NCBI GenBank assembly: GCA_051208035.1
Contig: JBPJFZ010000008.1
Location: 124,001 to 188,000 of the forward strand
Source of the DNA: JACKOB01 sp024234575
Lineage (GTDB): Bacteria > Pseudomonadota > Gammaproteobacteria > Pseudomonadales > Oleiphilaceae
DNA length: 64,000 bases
Direction of reading: 5' to 3'
Translations under genes and position numbers: made by a program
Notes under the pieces: model-generated
What the model was told of the DNA's origin: nothing
Databases searched by the model: none
Seen by the model: only the letters and a program-made list of their open reading frames with translations
Shown here: positions 35,122 to 44,042 of the stretch, piece after piece
Numbering within the stretch: the stretch's first letter is position 1
Layout: each line of letters starts with the position of its first letter

Positions 35122-36519
35122 TTAGATGCTGAGCTTTCCTGGAAGAGACAGAGTAAAACAGGCGCCACCCAGCCGTTTCGAACGACTAATCGTGAGTGCT
35201 CCCTGATAGCTGGTAATAATATCCATCGCGACCGCCAGACCAATCCCTTGACCTGCTTGGCGGCTATCTGCGCGTTGCCCCCGTTGTAATATCTGTTGTT
35301 GTCGCGCAGGGTCGATGCCATCGCCATTGTCTTCGATGCTAATGCAGATTGCAGAGGAGTCACCCTGGTTGCTCAGGGTAATAGCAACCTGGTCGTGCGT
35401 GTATTTATACGCATTGTCGAGCAGGTTACCCAGAACTTCCATGAGGTCTCGCTCGTCGCCAATAAAAAAGGCTGGCTTCAGCTCACTTGTCTGGCAGTGT
35501 ATGTTTTTGTCCCGGTAAACTTTGTTCAGCGCGGCCACTATTCGCTGAATGACGCTGGCCGCATCTACTTGTTGCATAAATCGGTGGGATGAGGCGGTAA
35601 CGGCGCGCTGCAGTTGGTAATCGACTATTTCGTTCATGCGCTCGACCTGCTCTTGTAGAGATTTATCGGTCTGTGGATTGACTGGTAGACCACTGATGAT
35701 GGCTAGCGGAGTCTTGAGGCTGTGCGCCAGGTCGGCGAGAGTGTCCCGATAGCGTTCCCGTTGTTGACGCTCGGTGTTAATTAATGCCTGCAGGTTATCT
35801 ACCAAGGGGGCCAGCTCTTGCGGGTAACTGTCTTCAAGGCTGTTGCGTTTGCCTGCTTCAAGTTCTTTCACTTGCCCAGACAAACGATGCAAGGGGGCCA
35901 GGCCCCAGCGTATGATTAAAAACAACATGGCGCTCAGTAACAGCGTGATGCCCGTGAGGTACAACGCCAGCGTCTTCCGGTAGCTGCTGATGGCATTGCT
36001 GTGCGCGTTATTAGCCTTGTAAATAACGATTTGTAGCGGTATTTCCTGGTTGTTCAGCTCCCATATAAAGCGATAAGACATCGTAAAAAAACCATCGGTT
36101 TGTTCGGGATGAAACAGGTATTCACCAACAGCACCTTTGTTGAGCAAGGAACGGTCTGGACTATTTGACCAGGTTTGGGTCGATGCAGATTGCCAAAGCG
36201 CGTTGGCTGAGGTACCAAACACAAAGGCATAGTACCCCGACGAAGGTCGGTTAAAGTTGGTGTCTTGAAGTTGCGGAGGCATTTGCAGGATAAAGCTTTC
36301 ACCGGTGCTGCCTGATGAGTTTTCTGTACGACTCGGCAACACCTCTAGCTGGGTGATGGTGTTTAGAATATGTAGCTGCATCTTTTCGTTTTCTGCGTGC
36401 AGCAGGCTTTTTTTATGGGCACGGTCGAGAGCTATCGCCATCATCCCTAAAAACAGCGGTAGCAAGCACAGAACCGCCCAGAGAAATCGAGCCTGAATCG
36501 ATGATTTATTCGGCGACAA
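35122..36519 (-). CDS. PhoQ-like sensor histidine kinase
   Basis: A kinase of about 465 residues. A first TM (about 10-32), a periplasmic sensor region (about 33-175), a second TM, HAMP (LHRLSGQVKELEAG), HisKA with LADLAHSLKTPLAIISG (phospho-His in AHSLKTP) and HATPase with NLLDNAYKYT, EDNGDGIDP, GQGIGLAVAMDI. This is the PhoQ order. The regulator gene just upstream overlaps by 14 nt if translation starts at the TTG at 36519, which I prefer because AGGGG lies 8 nt upstream. The longest frame starts at 36573 but overlaps the regulator by 68 nt. Input signal may be divalent cations or antimicrobial peptides; not shown. Confidence 0.9.
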   Translation of the reverse strand: MSPNKSSIQARFLWAVLCLLPLFLGMMAIALDRAHKKSLLHAENEKMQLHILNTITQLEVLPSRTENSSGSTGESFILQMPPQLQDTNFNRPSSGYYAFVFGTSANALWQSASTQTWSNSPDRSLLNKGAVGEYLFHPEQTDGFFTMSYRFIWELNNQEIPLQIVIYKANNAHSNAISSYRKTLALYLTGITLLLSAMLFLIIRWGLAPLHRLSGQVKELEAGKRNSLEDSYPQELAPLVDNLQALINTERQQRERYRDTLADLAHSLKTPLAIISGLPVNPQTDKSLQEQVERMNEIVDYQLQRAVTASSHRFMQQVDAASVIQRIVAALNKVYRDKNIHCQTSELKPAFFIGDERDLMEVLGNLLDNAYKYTHDQVAITLSNQGDSSAICISIEDNGDGIDPARQQQILQRGQRADSRQAGQGIGLAVAMDIITSYQGALTISRSKRLGGACFTLSLPGKLSI

Positions 36520-37177
36520 AACGGTACCCCTGACCCCGTATGGTTTTGATAAACTCCTGTGCGGTGCCGTCATCTATTTTTTTGCGCAGACGCCCGATAA
36601 AAACTTCGATGACGTTGCTATCGCGGTCGAACTCCTGGTCGTACAGATGTTCTGTCAGCTCGGTTTTTGAAATCACCCGGCCTCTGTTCAGGGCCAGATA
36701 TTCGAGCGTGTTGTATTCGAAAGCGGTCAGCTCTACCGGCTGTTGGTTCACTGATACCTGTTTCTCGGTAAGTTGCAGTCTCAAGGGGCCAAAGACCAGC
36801 TCTGGTGTAGCGGTGTTGCCTGCCCGGCGCATCAGTGCTCGCACGCGGGCGAGCATCTCCTCTACATGAAAAGGTTTTACCAGATAATCATCGGCCCCCG
36901 CCTCCAGGCCGGATACTTTATCTTGCCAATCGCCCCGGGCTGTAAGGATTAGAACAGGATATTTTTTACCGGCCTGCCGCAAGGATTTAATAACATCAAT
37001 ACCTGATTTCTTTGGTAATCCCAGATCGATAATGGCAATGTCGTAATTTACCTCGTTGGCGAGGTAGCTGCCTTCTTCACCATCGCAGGCGGTGTCTACA
37101 GCAAATTGATGAGTCTTGAGTATGTCGGTCAGTTGCGACTGAAGTTTACGGTCGTCTTCGATAATTAAACTGCGCAT
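36506..37177 (-). CDS. PhoP-like OmpR-family response regulator
   Basis: A 223-residue regulator. The receiver domain has the acidic pocket (IIEDD at 5-9), phospho-acceptor Asp in IDLGLPKKSG (about 51), and the KPF lysine (about 102). The C-terminal winged helix (about 125-220) ends IKTIRGQGYRFVAE, typical of PhoP/OmpR-type DNA binding. It is followed by the kinase gene with an overlap and preceded by a PepSY-like protein gene 20 nt upstream. This order is common for PhoPQ-like systems, which typically regulate envelope modification. Targets in this window are not identifiable. Confidence 0.93.
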   Translation of the reverse strand: MRSLIIEDDRKLQSQLTDILKTHQFAVDTACDGEEGSYLANEVNYDIAIIDLGLPKKSGIDVIKSLRQAGKKYPVLILTARGDWQDKVSGLEAGADDYLVKPFHVEEMLARVRALMRRAGNTATPELVFGPLRLQLTEKQVSVNQQPVELTAFEYNTLEYLALNRGRVISKTELTEHLYDQEFDRDSNVIEVFIGRLRKKIDDGTAQEFIKTIRGQGYRFVAE

Positions 37178-37197
37178 GAACCTATCCTGCCTTCTGG

Positions 37198-37497
37198 TTA
37201 TTCTTCAGCATCAACATAGACGATTTTTACGCGGCCATCTGCTGTCAGAATCTTTACTTTGTACATGGGGCGTTTGTCGATAGTGACAAGCTCTATTTTA
37301 AGGATTTTGTCTTCGCTTGAGGTGCGGGCACGGGCTGCCGCTTCAGCATCAGATAGGCCCTCACTCAATAATAGCGTGGGTATTTGCACCTCGACATACG
37401 TTGCCTTCGCCGGGTAGGGCAGACTATTGATGTTTGCGGCACTGCAAGGCATAGCAAACAGAGCAAGCAGTCCGGCGATGATAATTTGCAACTTCAT
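37198..37497 (-). CDS. Small exported PepSY-like protein
   Basis: A 99-residue protein with a signal peptide (LQIIIAGLLALFAMPCSA) and a mature part that fits the PepSY-like fold: LSDAEAAARAR, ILKIELVTIDKRPMYKVKIL and DGRVKIVYVDAEE at the end. The gene starts the PhoPQ-like operon on the minus strand. PepSY proteins often accompany such two-component systems and are thought to modulate sensing or protease activity; that is inference here. A possible rho-independent hairpin was not found downstream, so readthrough into the regulator is likely. Confidence 0.82.
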   Translation of the reverse strand: MKLQIIIAGLLALFAMPCSAANINSLPYPAKATYVEVQIPTLLLSEGLSDAEAAARARTSSEDKILKIELVTIDKRPMYKVKILTADGRVKIVYVDAEE

Positions 37498-37640
37498 GGC
37501 TTAATCCTGATGGGATGTCGCTATCTATTAAAGCACAGTCAAGCGTTTACCACACCGTTGAGATGAGGGTACCCTGACGCACACGCTGCTTGGTCAAAGC
37601 GTTTAAGAGGGATACCCTAAAGTGATTTCTCTTTGCCTTC

Positions 37641-38225
37641 TCACATTGGTTCAACCGTTACCCGCACTCTGATTTTTTTACCAGGGTCCTGATTCATTCG
37701 CGTGTGGAAGCGCTCACCATGGTATCGATACCATACATCATAACCAATCACCTCTTCGCGATAACTGGTCTCGTATCGTGTTTCACAACGTTGTTCTTTT
37801 CGGTAACTATCCCGGTGTTCCGATCGGGAGTCATTACCCGCGACCTGTCGGCTAATGTCATAGCCAAGTGATGCGCCGAGAATGGCACCTACAGCCGTGC
37901 CGACTTGCTTGTTCTTCTTTTTGTGTCCCACCGCGTTACCAATGGCGCCACCAATAATGCCGCCCAAAATTGTTCCCGTGGGTGATTGGACATTACTGCT
38001 GCTCGGCGCCTCGTAGCGTACTTCTTCATACCAGCAATCTTCGTAGGGTTTGCGCTGTTCGATAGTACGGGTCACCGGCTCAACATTGGTGACGGTGGCC
38101 CAGTCGGTAAGTGCCGGGGAGTGCTTGTCATATTTGTCTTTAGCAAACGCCGCTGGTGACAAGGTAATCACACTGGCAACCAGCACAGTGGTTAGGATGT
38201 TCTTCGCAGGGATTATGTTCTTCAT
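37641..38225 (-). CDS. Glycine-zipper 2TM surface protein
   Basis: A 194-residue exported protein. The signal peptide ends SPAAFA. The glycine-zipper block (about 83-120: GTILGGIIGGAIGNAVGHKKKN, then GTAVGAILGASLGYDI, quoted in parts) matches the Rickettsia 17-kDa antigen/SlyB-like 2TM domain. The flanks hold a cysteine in EDCWYEEV and a basic, Arg- and Tyr-rich C-terminal domain. It is presumably anchored at the outer membrane. Such proteins are envelope-stress related; a lipobox is not visible, so it may not be a lipoprotein. It is not coupled to neighbours (143-nt gap). Confidence 0.8.
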   Translation of the reverse strand: MKNIIPAKNILTTVLVASVITLSPAAFAKDKYDKHSPALTDWATVTNVEPVTRTIEQRKPYEDCWYEEVRYEAPSSSNVQSPTGTILGGIIGGAIGNAVGHKKKNKQVGTAVGAILGASLGYDISRQVAGNDSRSEHRDSYRKEQRCETRYETSYREEVIGYDVWYRYHGERFHTRMNQDPGKKIRVRVTVEPM

Positions 38226-38397
38226 GACGCTGTCCTTTTAACTTTGTTGGGAAGTTAAGGTCAGATTAACGTCAGTAAGATGAATGAAAGCTGAATAAAG
38301 ATGGGGTAATGGGCTTGGTGGTCAAATGAATTGCTGCGGACTTGAGCAACACCAGGCTGCAGGAGACAGCCCGGGTTGATGGTACGGAAGATGTTAT

Positions 38398-39660
38398 TTA
38401 AATCTTAAAATCTTCCTTCAGTTTTTTCTCGGCAAGTGTATTTTTCAACTTCACATACTGAGGTAAACCATTGCTGTAAGGTGGGTAATCTTCACCTTGA
38501 ATCAGGGGGGATAAATATTCCCGGCACTCTTCAGTAATACCAAAGCCTTCATCAGTAATGAAGTGGATAGGCATTTTCTTTTCCTGGTTTGCAACCTGAC
38601 TTAATGGCGCTTCGCCAATGGTCCAGCTGTAGGGCTTATTCGATTCACGCACGATAATTGGCATGACTGCGTTTTTACCCGCCAGAGCAAACTCGACTGC
38701 CGCTTTGCCCGCCGCATATGCCTGCTCGACATCTGTTTTTGAGGCGATATGACGGGCGGCACGTTGTAGATAGTCTGCTACTGCCCAATGGTATTTATAG
38801 CCCAGCTCTTGCTTCACCATATTTGCCAGCATAGGCGCAACACCGCCAAGCTGGGTGTGTCCAAACGCATCTTTGGCACCCGCATCCGCCAGGAAGCGGC
38901 CATCTTCGTATTGCGCACCTTCAGAGGCAACGATAACGCAGTAGCCATATTTCTTAACGGTTGCATCCACTTTGGCAATAAATTGCTTACGATCGAAGTG
39001 GATTTCCGGAAAGAGAATAATATGGGGGGGCTGGCCTTCGGCTTCAGAGGCCAGACCGCCCGCAGCGGCTATCCAGCCAGCATGCCGTCCCATCACTTCC
39101 AGCACGAATACTTTGGTGGATGATTCGCACATTGACGCAATATCCAGACCCGCTTCGCGAATAGATACCGCAACGTATTTTGCCACAGAGCCAAAGCCGG
39201 GGCAGTTGTCGGTAAAAGGTAAATCGTTATCCACGGTTTTTGGCACCCCGATACAGGTGATGGGGTAGCCCATTTTTTCACTCAGTTGCGAAACTTTGTA
39301 GGCTGTATCCTGCGAGTCACCGCCGCCGTTATAAAAGAAGTAGCCAATGTTGTGTGCTTTAAACACCTCGATCAGGCGTTCGTACTCGCGTCTGTTCTCA
39401 GTAAAGTTTTTCAGCTTGTAGCGGCACGAGCCAAAGGCTCCACTGGGAGTATGGCGCAACGCGGCAATGTTTTCATCGCTTTCGAGGCTGGTGTCGATCA
39501 GCTCTTCCCGCAGTGCACCGATGATACCGTTGCGGCCCGCATAGACCGTCCCGATTTTATCACTGTGCGCGCGAGCCGTTTCAATAAGGCCGCAAGCGGT
39601 AGCATTAATAACTGCGGTAACTCCGCCTGACTGTGCGTAAAAAGCGTTCTTTTTTTCCAT
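38398..39660 (-). CDS. 6-phosphofructokinase, pyrophosphate-type
   Basis: A 420-residue phosphofructokinase. Active-site motifs are GGGDSQDT (112-119) and PKTVDND (140-146). In ATP-type enzymes the first site is GGDGS and the second PGTIDND; the Asp at 115 and Lys at 141 are the residues that favour pyrophosphate as donor. MGRHAGWIAA and ESNKPY complete the substrate pocket. The enzyme would catalyse the reversible step between fructose-6-P and fructose-1,6-bisP with PPi. The length is typical of methylotroph PPi-PFKs. It has its own promoter, opposite to the ATPase. Confidence 0.88.
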   Translation of the reverse strand: MEKKNAFYAQSGGVTAVINATACGLIETARAHSDKIGTVYAGRNGIIGALREELIDTSLESDENIAALRHTPSGAFGSCRYKLKNFTENRREYERLIEVFKAHNIGYFFYNGGGDSQDTAYKVSQLSEKMGYPITCIGVPKTVDNDLPFTDNCPGFGSVAKYVAVSIREAGLDIASMCESSTKVFVLEVMGRHAGWIAAAGGLASEAEGQPPHIILFPEIHFDRKQFIAKVDATVKKYGYCVIVASEGAQYEDGRFLADAGAKDAFGHTQLGGVAPMLANMVKQELGYKYHWAVADYLQRAARHIASKTDVEQAYAAGKAAVEFALAGKNAVMPIIVRESNKPYSWTIGEAPLSQVANQEKKMPIHFITDEGFGITEECREYLSPLIQGEDYPPYSNGLPQYVKLKNTLAEKKLKEDFKI

Positions 39661-39967
39661 CTGATCCCATGCCTCTGGTAAAGGGTTAGCTGGCGCGAAT
39701 GATACGCTAATTTTTTCTCTTTTTCATGAGGACAAGTAGATGTCATTCTCAAATAAGATAAGGATCTGCAATAAAACAACAGTTTGAAGTGCACAATATT
39801 TTAATGTTATCCCGCCTTTTCGCCGTATCACTCTGTAAATATTAAAAAACGTATATATATCTAAAAATGGTGTCGTCAGCTCATTGCGAACGCTGTCAAT
39901 GCCATGCAGAATTGAAGTCCGCGCGTAAAGAAATGCCTAAACGCTCCCCGGATGTAGAGGATTGTTT
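39661..39967. other. Divergent intergenic region (307 nt)
   Basis: This region lies between the phosphofructokinase gene and the ATPase gene. It is AT-rich near 39770-39870 (TATATATAT at 39850-39858) and holds the ribosome binding site AGAGGA at 39955-39960 used by the ATPase. I see no convincing riboswitch, RNA gene or ORF. Confidence 0.5.
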
Positions 39968-42682
39968 GTGAAGAAAATTTCCCCAAGTGGTGAAGGCTTA
40001 ACTGGTGAAGGATTAAGTGTTGAGGTGAATGACTCGCTATTGTGGTACCAGATTAAGGTAGGTGATGCCTTAAGCAAACAGTCGGTTGATGCGGCGGCGG
40101 GGTTAAGTGCAGCGGTGATCGAAGCGCGTCTGCAAACATTTGGAGAAAACAGGCTGGCAGAGAAGCCCCCCCGTTCTCAGTGGCTTGCATTTGCTGACCA
40201 GTTTAAGAGTTTACTGATTGTAGTTTTGTTGGGCGCCGCTGCCTTGGCTGGTGCGATTGGGGATATAAAAGACGCCGTGGTAATACTGGTCGTCGTTATA
40301 TTTAACGCTGTAATGGGTTTTTGGCAAGAGCATCGCGCCGAAGCGACCTTAGCTGCCTTAAAAAAGATGTTATCGCCTAAAGCGCGGGTAAGGCGCAATG
40401 GTCAGGTCGAAGAAATAGCAGCGGCGCAACTCGTCCCTGGCGACATCATTTTACTGGAGGCGGGTGATCGTGTTCCGGCGGATGGCCGGCTGATTGTTAC
40501 CCACAATGTTGAAATTGATGAAGCCGCGCTTACCGGTGAATCACAACCGGCTGCAAAAGATGCATCCGTCGTGCTTCAGGAGGCCCTGCCTTTGGCCGAG
40601 CAGGTCAATATGGCTTTTATGAATACGGTGGTAACGCGTGGCCGCGCAGAATTACTGGTGGTGGCAACTGGCATGGCCTCAGAAATGGGGCGTATCTCAG
40701 GAATGTTAAGCGAGGCAGATGCACGTGATACTCCGTTACAAGAGCAACTTGATGGCCTCGGCAAGCGCTTAACTGCTATTGCTGCGGTGGTCATCGGGTT
40801 GATTCTCACCCTGGGTCTGCTTCGCGGTGAGCCGTGGATGGAAGTCATCTTAACTTCCATCGCCTTGGCCGTTGCTGCTATTCCTGAAGGCTTACCCGCA
40901 GTGGTAACGGTCACCCTGGCAATTGGCATGCATCGTATGGCGCAGCACCGAGCGATTGTTAAAAAACTGGCTGCTGTAGAAACCCTGGGGTGTACGACGG
41001 TAATTTGCTCGGATAAAACCGGCACGTTAACGATGAACCAGATGACTGCCCGGTCGCTTTTCTTTCAGGGCAAGCACTTTGGCGTGTCGGGAGAAGGCTA
41101 TGGCAGCGCCGGAGAGATCAGGTCTGAAAGTGGCGAGGTGCTTTCAGACTTGGACAATCTGCTTTATCCCGCCGTCTTAGCAAATGACAGTTCTATTCGT
41201 GATGCAACATTAATAGGTGATCCTACAGAGGGGGCGTTACTGGCACTGGCGGCTAAAGGCGGCCTGAATATCGATCAGCTGCTGGCCTCCAAGCCACGGC
41301 TTGCGGAAATTCCGTTTGATTCGGCACACAAGTTTCAGGCGACTTTTCATCAAGGTGAAACTTTTATCGAGATGTATATCAAAGGCGCGCCGGACATGCT
41401 CTTGCGCCGCGCCAGCCGTCAGTTAACAGCAACAGGTGATGAGCCAATCGAGCCTGCCAGCTGGGTGCACGAGAACGAGCGATTCGCTGGTGATGCCATG
41501 CGGGTTTTGGCGTTGGCTAGTAAAACTATTCCTGCTGCTGAATTTGACCCGAAAGCAGACCTGATGGCCTATGCGAGTGATCTGACGATGGTTGGTCTGG
41601 TCGGCATTATTGATCCACCGCGAGCAGAGGCGCGGGAAGCCATTGCCTTGTGTAAAAAAGCAGGTATTCAGGTAAAAATGATTACCGGCGATCACCGCGT
41701 GACCGCAGCGGCGATTGCCCGAGAGCTAGGGCTGACAGGGGACGTCCTGGAGGGCCGCGAACTGGACAGCATGAGCGCCGAAGCGCTAGCAGCAATAATA
41801 GATAAGGTGGCGGTATTTGCCCGTGTCGCCCCAGAGCATAAAGTACGAATCGTACAGGCATTGAAGGCCGATGGCCATGTAACGGCCATGACGGGGGATG
41901 GGGTAAACGACGCACCGGCACTGAAGCACGCCGATATTGGCGTTGCCATGGGTATCACCGGCACGGCGGTTACCAAAGAAGCCGCCACAATGGTGCTCAC
42001 TGATGACAACTTTGCCACCATCGTAAGTGCCGTGAAGGAAGGTCGTGCCATTTACGATAACATTGTAAAGTTTGTGCGTTTTCAGCTGTCTACCAATATA
42101 GGCGCGATCCAGACGGTCTTAGGGGCCAGCCTGCTTGGTTGGAGCACACCATTTACCGCCATTCAGATTTTGTGGATCAATATTATTATGGATGGCCCGC
42201 CTGCTATGAGCTTAGGGGTAGAGCCTGCACGACAGGGTATTATGGAGGAAGCGCCAAGGACGAAGGATGCGCGCATTCTTACTGGCAGACGGTTGTTGCG
42301 ATTGTTTGTGTATGGCCTGATTATGGCGGTTGGTACGCTGGGCTTGTTTTACTATGCGCAACCGCAGGGAGAAATCTACGCCCTGACGCTGGCATTTACG
42401 ACTTTTGTACTCTTTCAGTTCTTTAACCTGTTTAATACCCGCAGAGAGAAGCGATCTATATTTAATCGTCACTTTTTCAGTAATCGGTGGTTGTGGCTTT
42501 CTCTTGCAGGTGTAGTGATCTTGCAGGTTCTTGTTGTGCACTGGGCTCCGGCACAGACTATATTTAGAACCACCGACCTTTTGTGGCAAGATTGGGTGCT
42601 GGCAGCTTTAACTGCCTCGACGGTGCTCGTGTTCGAAGAAAGCCGCAAACTGATCATGCGCATCGCGGGTAAGGTACATTGA
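39968..42682 (+). CDS. P-type cation ATPase (Ca2+-type)
   Basis: A pump of about 904 residues. A cytoplasmic N-terminus (about 1-60), TM1-2, actuator with LTGES (near 175), TM3-4 with AAIPEGLPAVV (near 300), phosphorylation site CSDKTGTLT (near 345), KGAPD in the nucleotide domain and the hinge MTGDGVNDAPALK (near 640), then six C-terminal helices. The PEGLP motif and overall size point to a P2-type ATPase, calcium or similar divalent cation. I chose the GTG at 39968 over the TTG two codons earlier for ribosome-site spacing. The sbtA gene follows after 31 nt, suggesting one transcript. Confidence 0.92.
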   Translation: MKKISPSGEGLTGEGLSVEVNDSLLWYQIKVGDALSKQSVDAAAGLSAAVIEARLQTFGENRLAEKPPRSQWLAFADQFKSLLIVVLLGAAALAGAIGDIKDAVVILVVVIFNAVMGFWQEHRAEATLAALKKMLSPKARVRRNGQVEEIAAAQLVPGDIILLEAGDRVPADGRLIVTHNVEIDEAALTGESQPAAKDASVVLQEALPLAEQVNMAFMNTVVTRGRAELLVVATGMASEMGRISGMLSEADARDTPLQEQLDGLGKRLTAIAAVVIGLILTLGLLRGEPWMEVILTSIALAVAAIPEGLPAVVTVTLAIGMHRMAQHRAIVKKLAAVETLGCTTVICSDKTGTLTMNQMTARSLFFQGKHFGVSGEGYGSAGEIRSESGEVLSDLDNLLYPAVLANDSSIRDATLIGDPTEGALLALAAKGGLNIDQLLASKPRLAEIPFDSAHKFQATFHQGETFIEMYIKGAPDMLLRRASRQLTATGDEPIEPASWVHENERFAGDAMRVLALASKTIPAAEFDPKADLMAYASDLTMVGLVGIIDPPRAEAREAIALCKKAGIQVKMITGDHRVTAAAIARELGLTGDVLEGRELDSMSAEALAAIIDKVAVFARVAPEHKVRIVQALKADGHVTAMTGDGVNDAPALKHADIGVAMGITGTAVTKEAATMVLTDDNFATIVSAVKEGRAIYDNIVKFVRFQLSTNIGAIQTVLGASLLGWSTPFTAIQILWINIIMDGPPAMSLGVEPARQGIMEEAPRTKDARILTGRRLLRLFVYGLIMAVGTLGLFYYAQPQGEIYALTLAFTTFVLFQFFNLFNTRREKRSIFNRHFFSNRWLWLSLAGVVILQVLVVHWAPAQTIFRTTDLLWQDWVLAALTASTVLVFEESRKLIMRIAGKVH

Positions 42683-42713
42683 AGCCTAATTTTAAATTCA
42701 GGAGCGGGTGGTT

Positions 42714-43658
42714 ATGATCGAGCCAATTATTCTCTTTTTTGTTTTCGGCGTGATCGCAGGATTAGCGCGGGCCGAGCTGCGCTTACCAAATCAAATATAC
42801 GAATTTGTCAGCATACTATTGCTCCTGGCCATTGGTTTGAAAGGCGGCGTCGAGTTAGGCAAGCAACCTTTTTTGACATTATTACCACAAATACTCGCCG
42901 TGTTTGTAATGGGCATGGCGCTCACGCTGGTTGCTTTTCCTGTACTGTTAAAAGTAGGAGGCTTTAAAAGAGCAGATGCCGCCTCTATTGCCGCGCATTA
43001 CGGGTCCGTTAGCGTAGGAACCTATGCCGTTGCCGTCGCCTATATGGGAACAAAAAACATCTATTTTGAAGAGCATATGCCGCTGCTGTTGGTTGTGCTC
43101 GAAGTTCCAGCCATTCTGGTTGGTATTTTGTTAGCGCGAGGTTTTTCGAAAGAAACAGAGTGGGGCTCGGTGATGCATGAGGTCTTTGCCGGTAAGGGAA
43201 TTGTCTTGCTGCTGGGCGGCTTACTGATAGGCTGGATTGCAGGTGCCGATGGTTTGGCATCTATCAAGCCGCTGTTTTTCGATTTATTCAAAGGCATTCT
43301 CGCGCTATTCCTGCTGGAAATGGGGTTAATCACTGCATCCAAAATTGGTGCATTGCGACGATATGGTGTGTTCCTGATTTTCTTCGGTATTGGCATGCCC
43401 TTGTTTTCGGCTTTAGTGGGGACAGGTCTGGGGCTGTTGCTGGGTTTGTCCGTAGGGGGTACCGCGATGCTGGCGACACTGGCTGCCAGTGCGTCTTATA
43501 TAGCTGTTCCGGCGGCGATGCGTATCTCCGTTCCGGATGCGAATCCGACCTTATCACTCGCCGCCTCGCTGGGCATTACGTTTCCGTTTAACGTGCTCAT
43601 TGGCATCGCTGTTTACTACGAGCTGGCAGTAAGCTCGCATGCGTTTTTTGGAGGTTAA
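42714..43658 (+). CDS. sbtA: SbtA-type sodium-dependent bicarbonate transporter
   Basis: A 314-residue transporter with ten or so membrane helices. Strong SbtA features are GLKGGVELGKQ (near 45-55), AHYGSVSVGTYAVA (near 100) and a second inverted-repeat half with SASYIAVPAAMRISVPDANP (near 265). Family members import bicarbonate with sodium. The ATG at 42714 has AGGAG at 42700-42704; the GTG two codons earlier is less likely. A PII-like gene follows at once (2 nt gap), the classic partner. The protein supplies inorganic carbon, perhaps for anaplerotic fixation in a heterotroph. Confidence 0.9.
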   Translation: MIEPIILFFVFGVIAGLARAELRLPNQIYEFVSILLLLAIGLKGGVELGKQPFLTLLPQILAVFVMGMALTLVAFPVLLKVGGFKRADAASIAAHYGSVSVGTYAVAVAYMGTKNIYFEEHMPLLLVVLEVPAILVGILLARGFSKETEWGSVMHEVFAGKGIVLLLGGLLIGWIAGADGLASIKPLFFDLFKGILALFLLEMGLITASKIGALRRYGVFLIFFGIGMPLFSALVGTGLGLLLGLSVGGTAMLATLAASASYIAVPAAMRISVPDANPTLSLAASLGITFPFNVLIGIAVYYELAVSSHAFFGG

Positions 43659-43660
43659 TT

Positions 43661-43966
43661 ATGCAAGAAAATAATCGCACGCTTATCACTATTATTACTG
43701 AGTCGTCCCTTGAAACGACATTGTCCCGAGAGCTGGAAAAAATTGGCGTGCATGGCTACACCATTACCGATGCGCGGGGTAAGGGAGGAAGAGGCTCGCG
43801 CAAGGCTGATTGGGATGCAGACAGTAATATCCGCGTCGAGGTGATATGCACCGAAGTGATGGCCAAAGCCATTACGGACCTGTTGCAGAAAAAATACTAT
43901 GACGATTTCGCCATGATCACCTACAGCCATGATGTGTTTGTGCTACGGCCAGAAAAATTCACCTGA
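43661..43966 (+). CDS. sbtB: SbtB: PII-like regulator of SbtA
   Basis: A 101-residue protein with the ferredoxin-like PII fold: LITIITESSLETTL (8-21), a flexible T-loop region DARGKGGRGSRKADWDAD (37-54) and VEVICTEVMAKAITDLL. SbtB proteins bind adenine nucleotides (cAMP, AMP, ADP/ATP) and inhibit SbtA. It overlaps no gene but its ribosome site GGAGG covers the end of sbtA. There is no C-terminal CxGxxC motif. Pairing with sbtA directly upstream is the main support. Confidence 0.88.
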   Translation: MQENNRTLITIITESSLETTLSRELEKIGVHGYTITDARGKGGRGSRKADWDADSNIRVEVICTEVMAKAITDLLQKKYYDDFAMITYSHDVFVLRPEKFT

Positions 43967-44042
43967 TGGGGTGGTGGTATTAGTGACCAATGTCGTTAAT
44001 AATCCGAATACTTCCAACAATATAGTGGTCACGAATCATTCT

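Noticed and set aside
37566..37620. Two copies of AGGGTACCCT-like palindromes near 37566 and 37610
   Set aside because: They are short, self-complementary and not clearly linked to a promoter.
39661..39967. Possible yybP-ykoY-type metal riboswitch before the P-type ATPase
   Set aside because: No consensus blocks were found in the leader.
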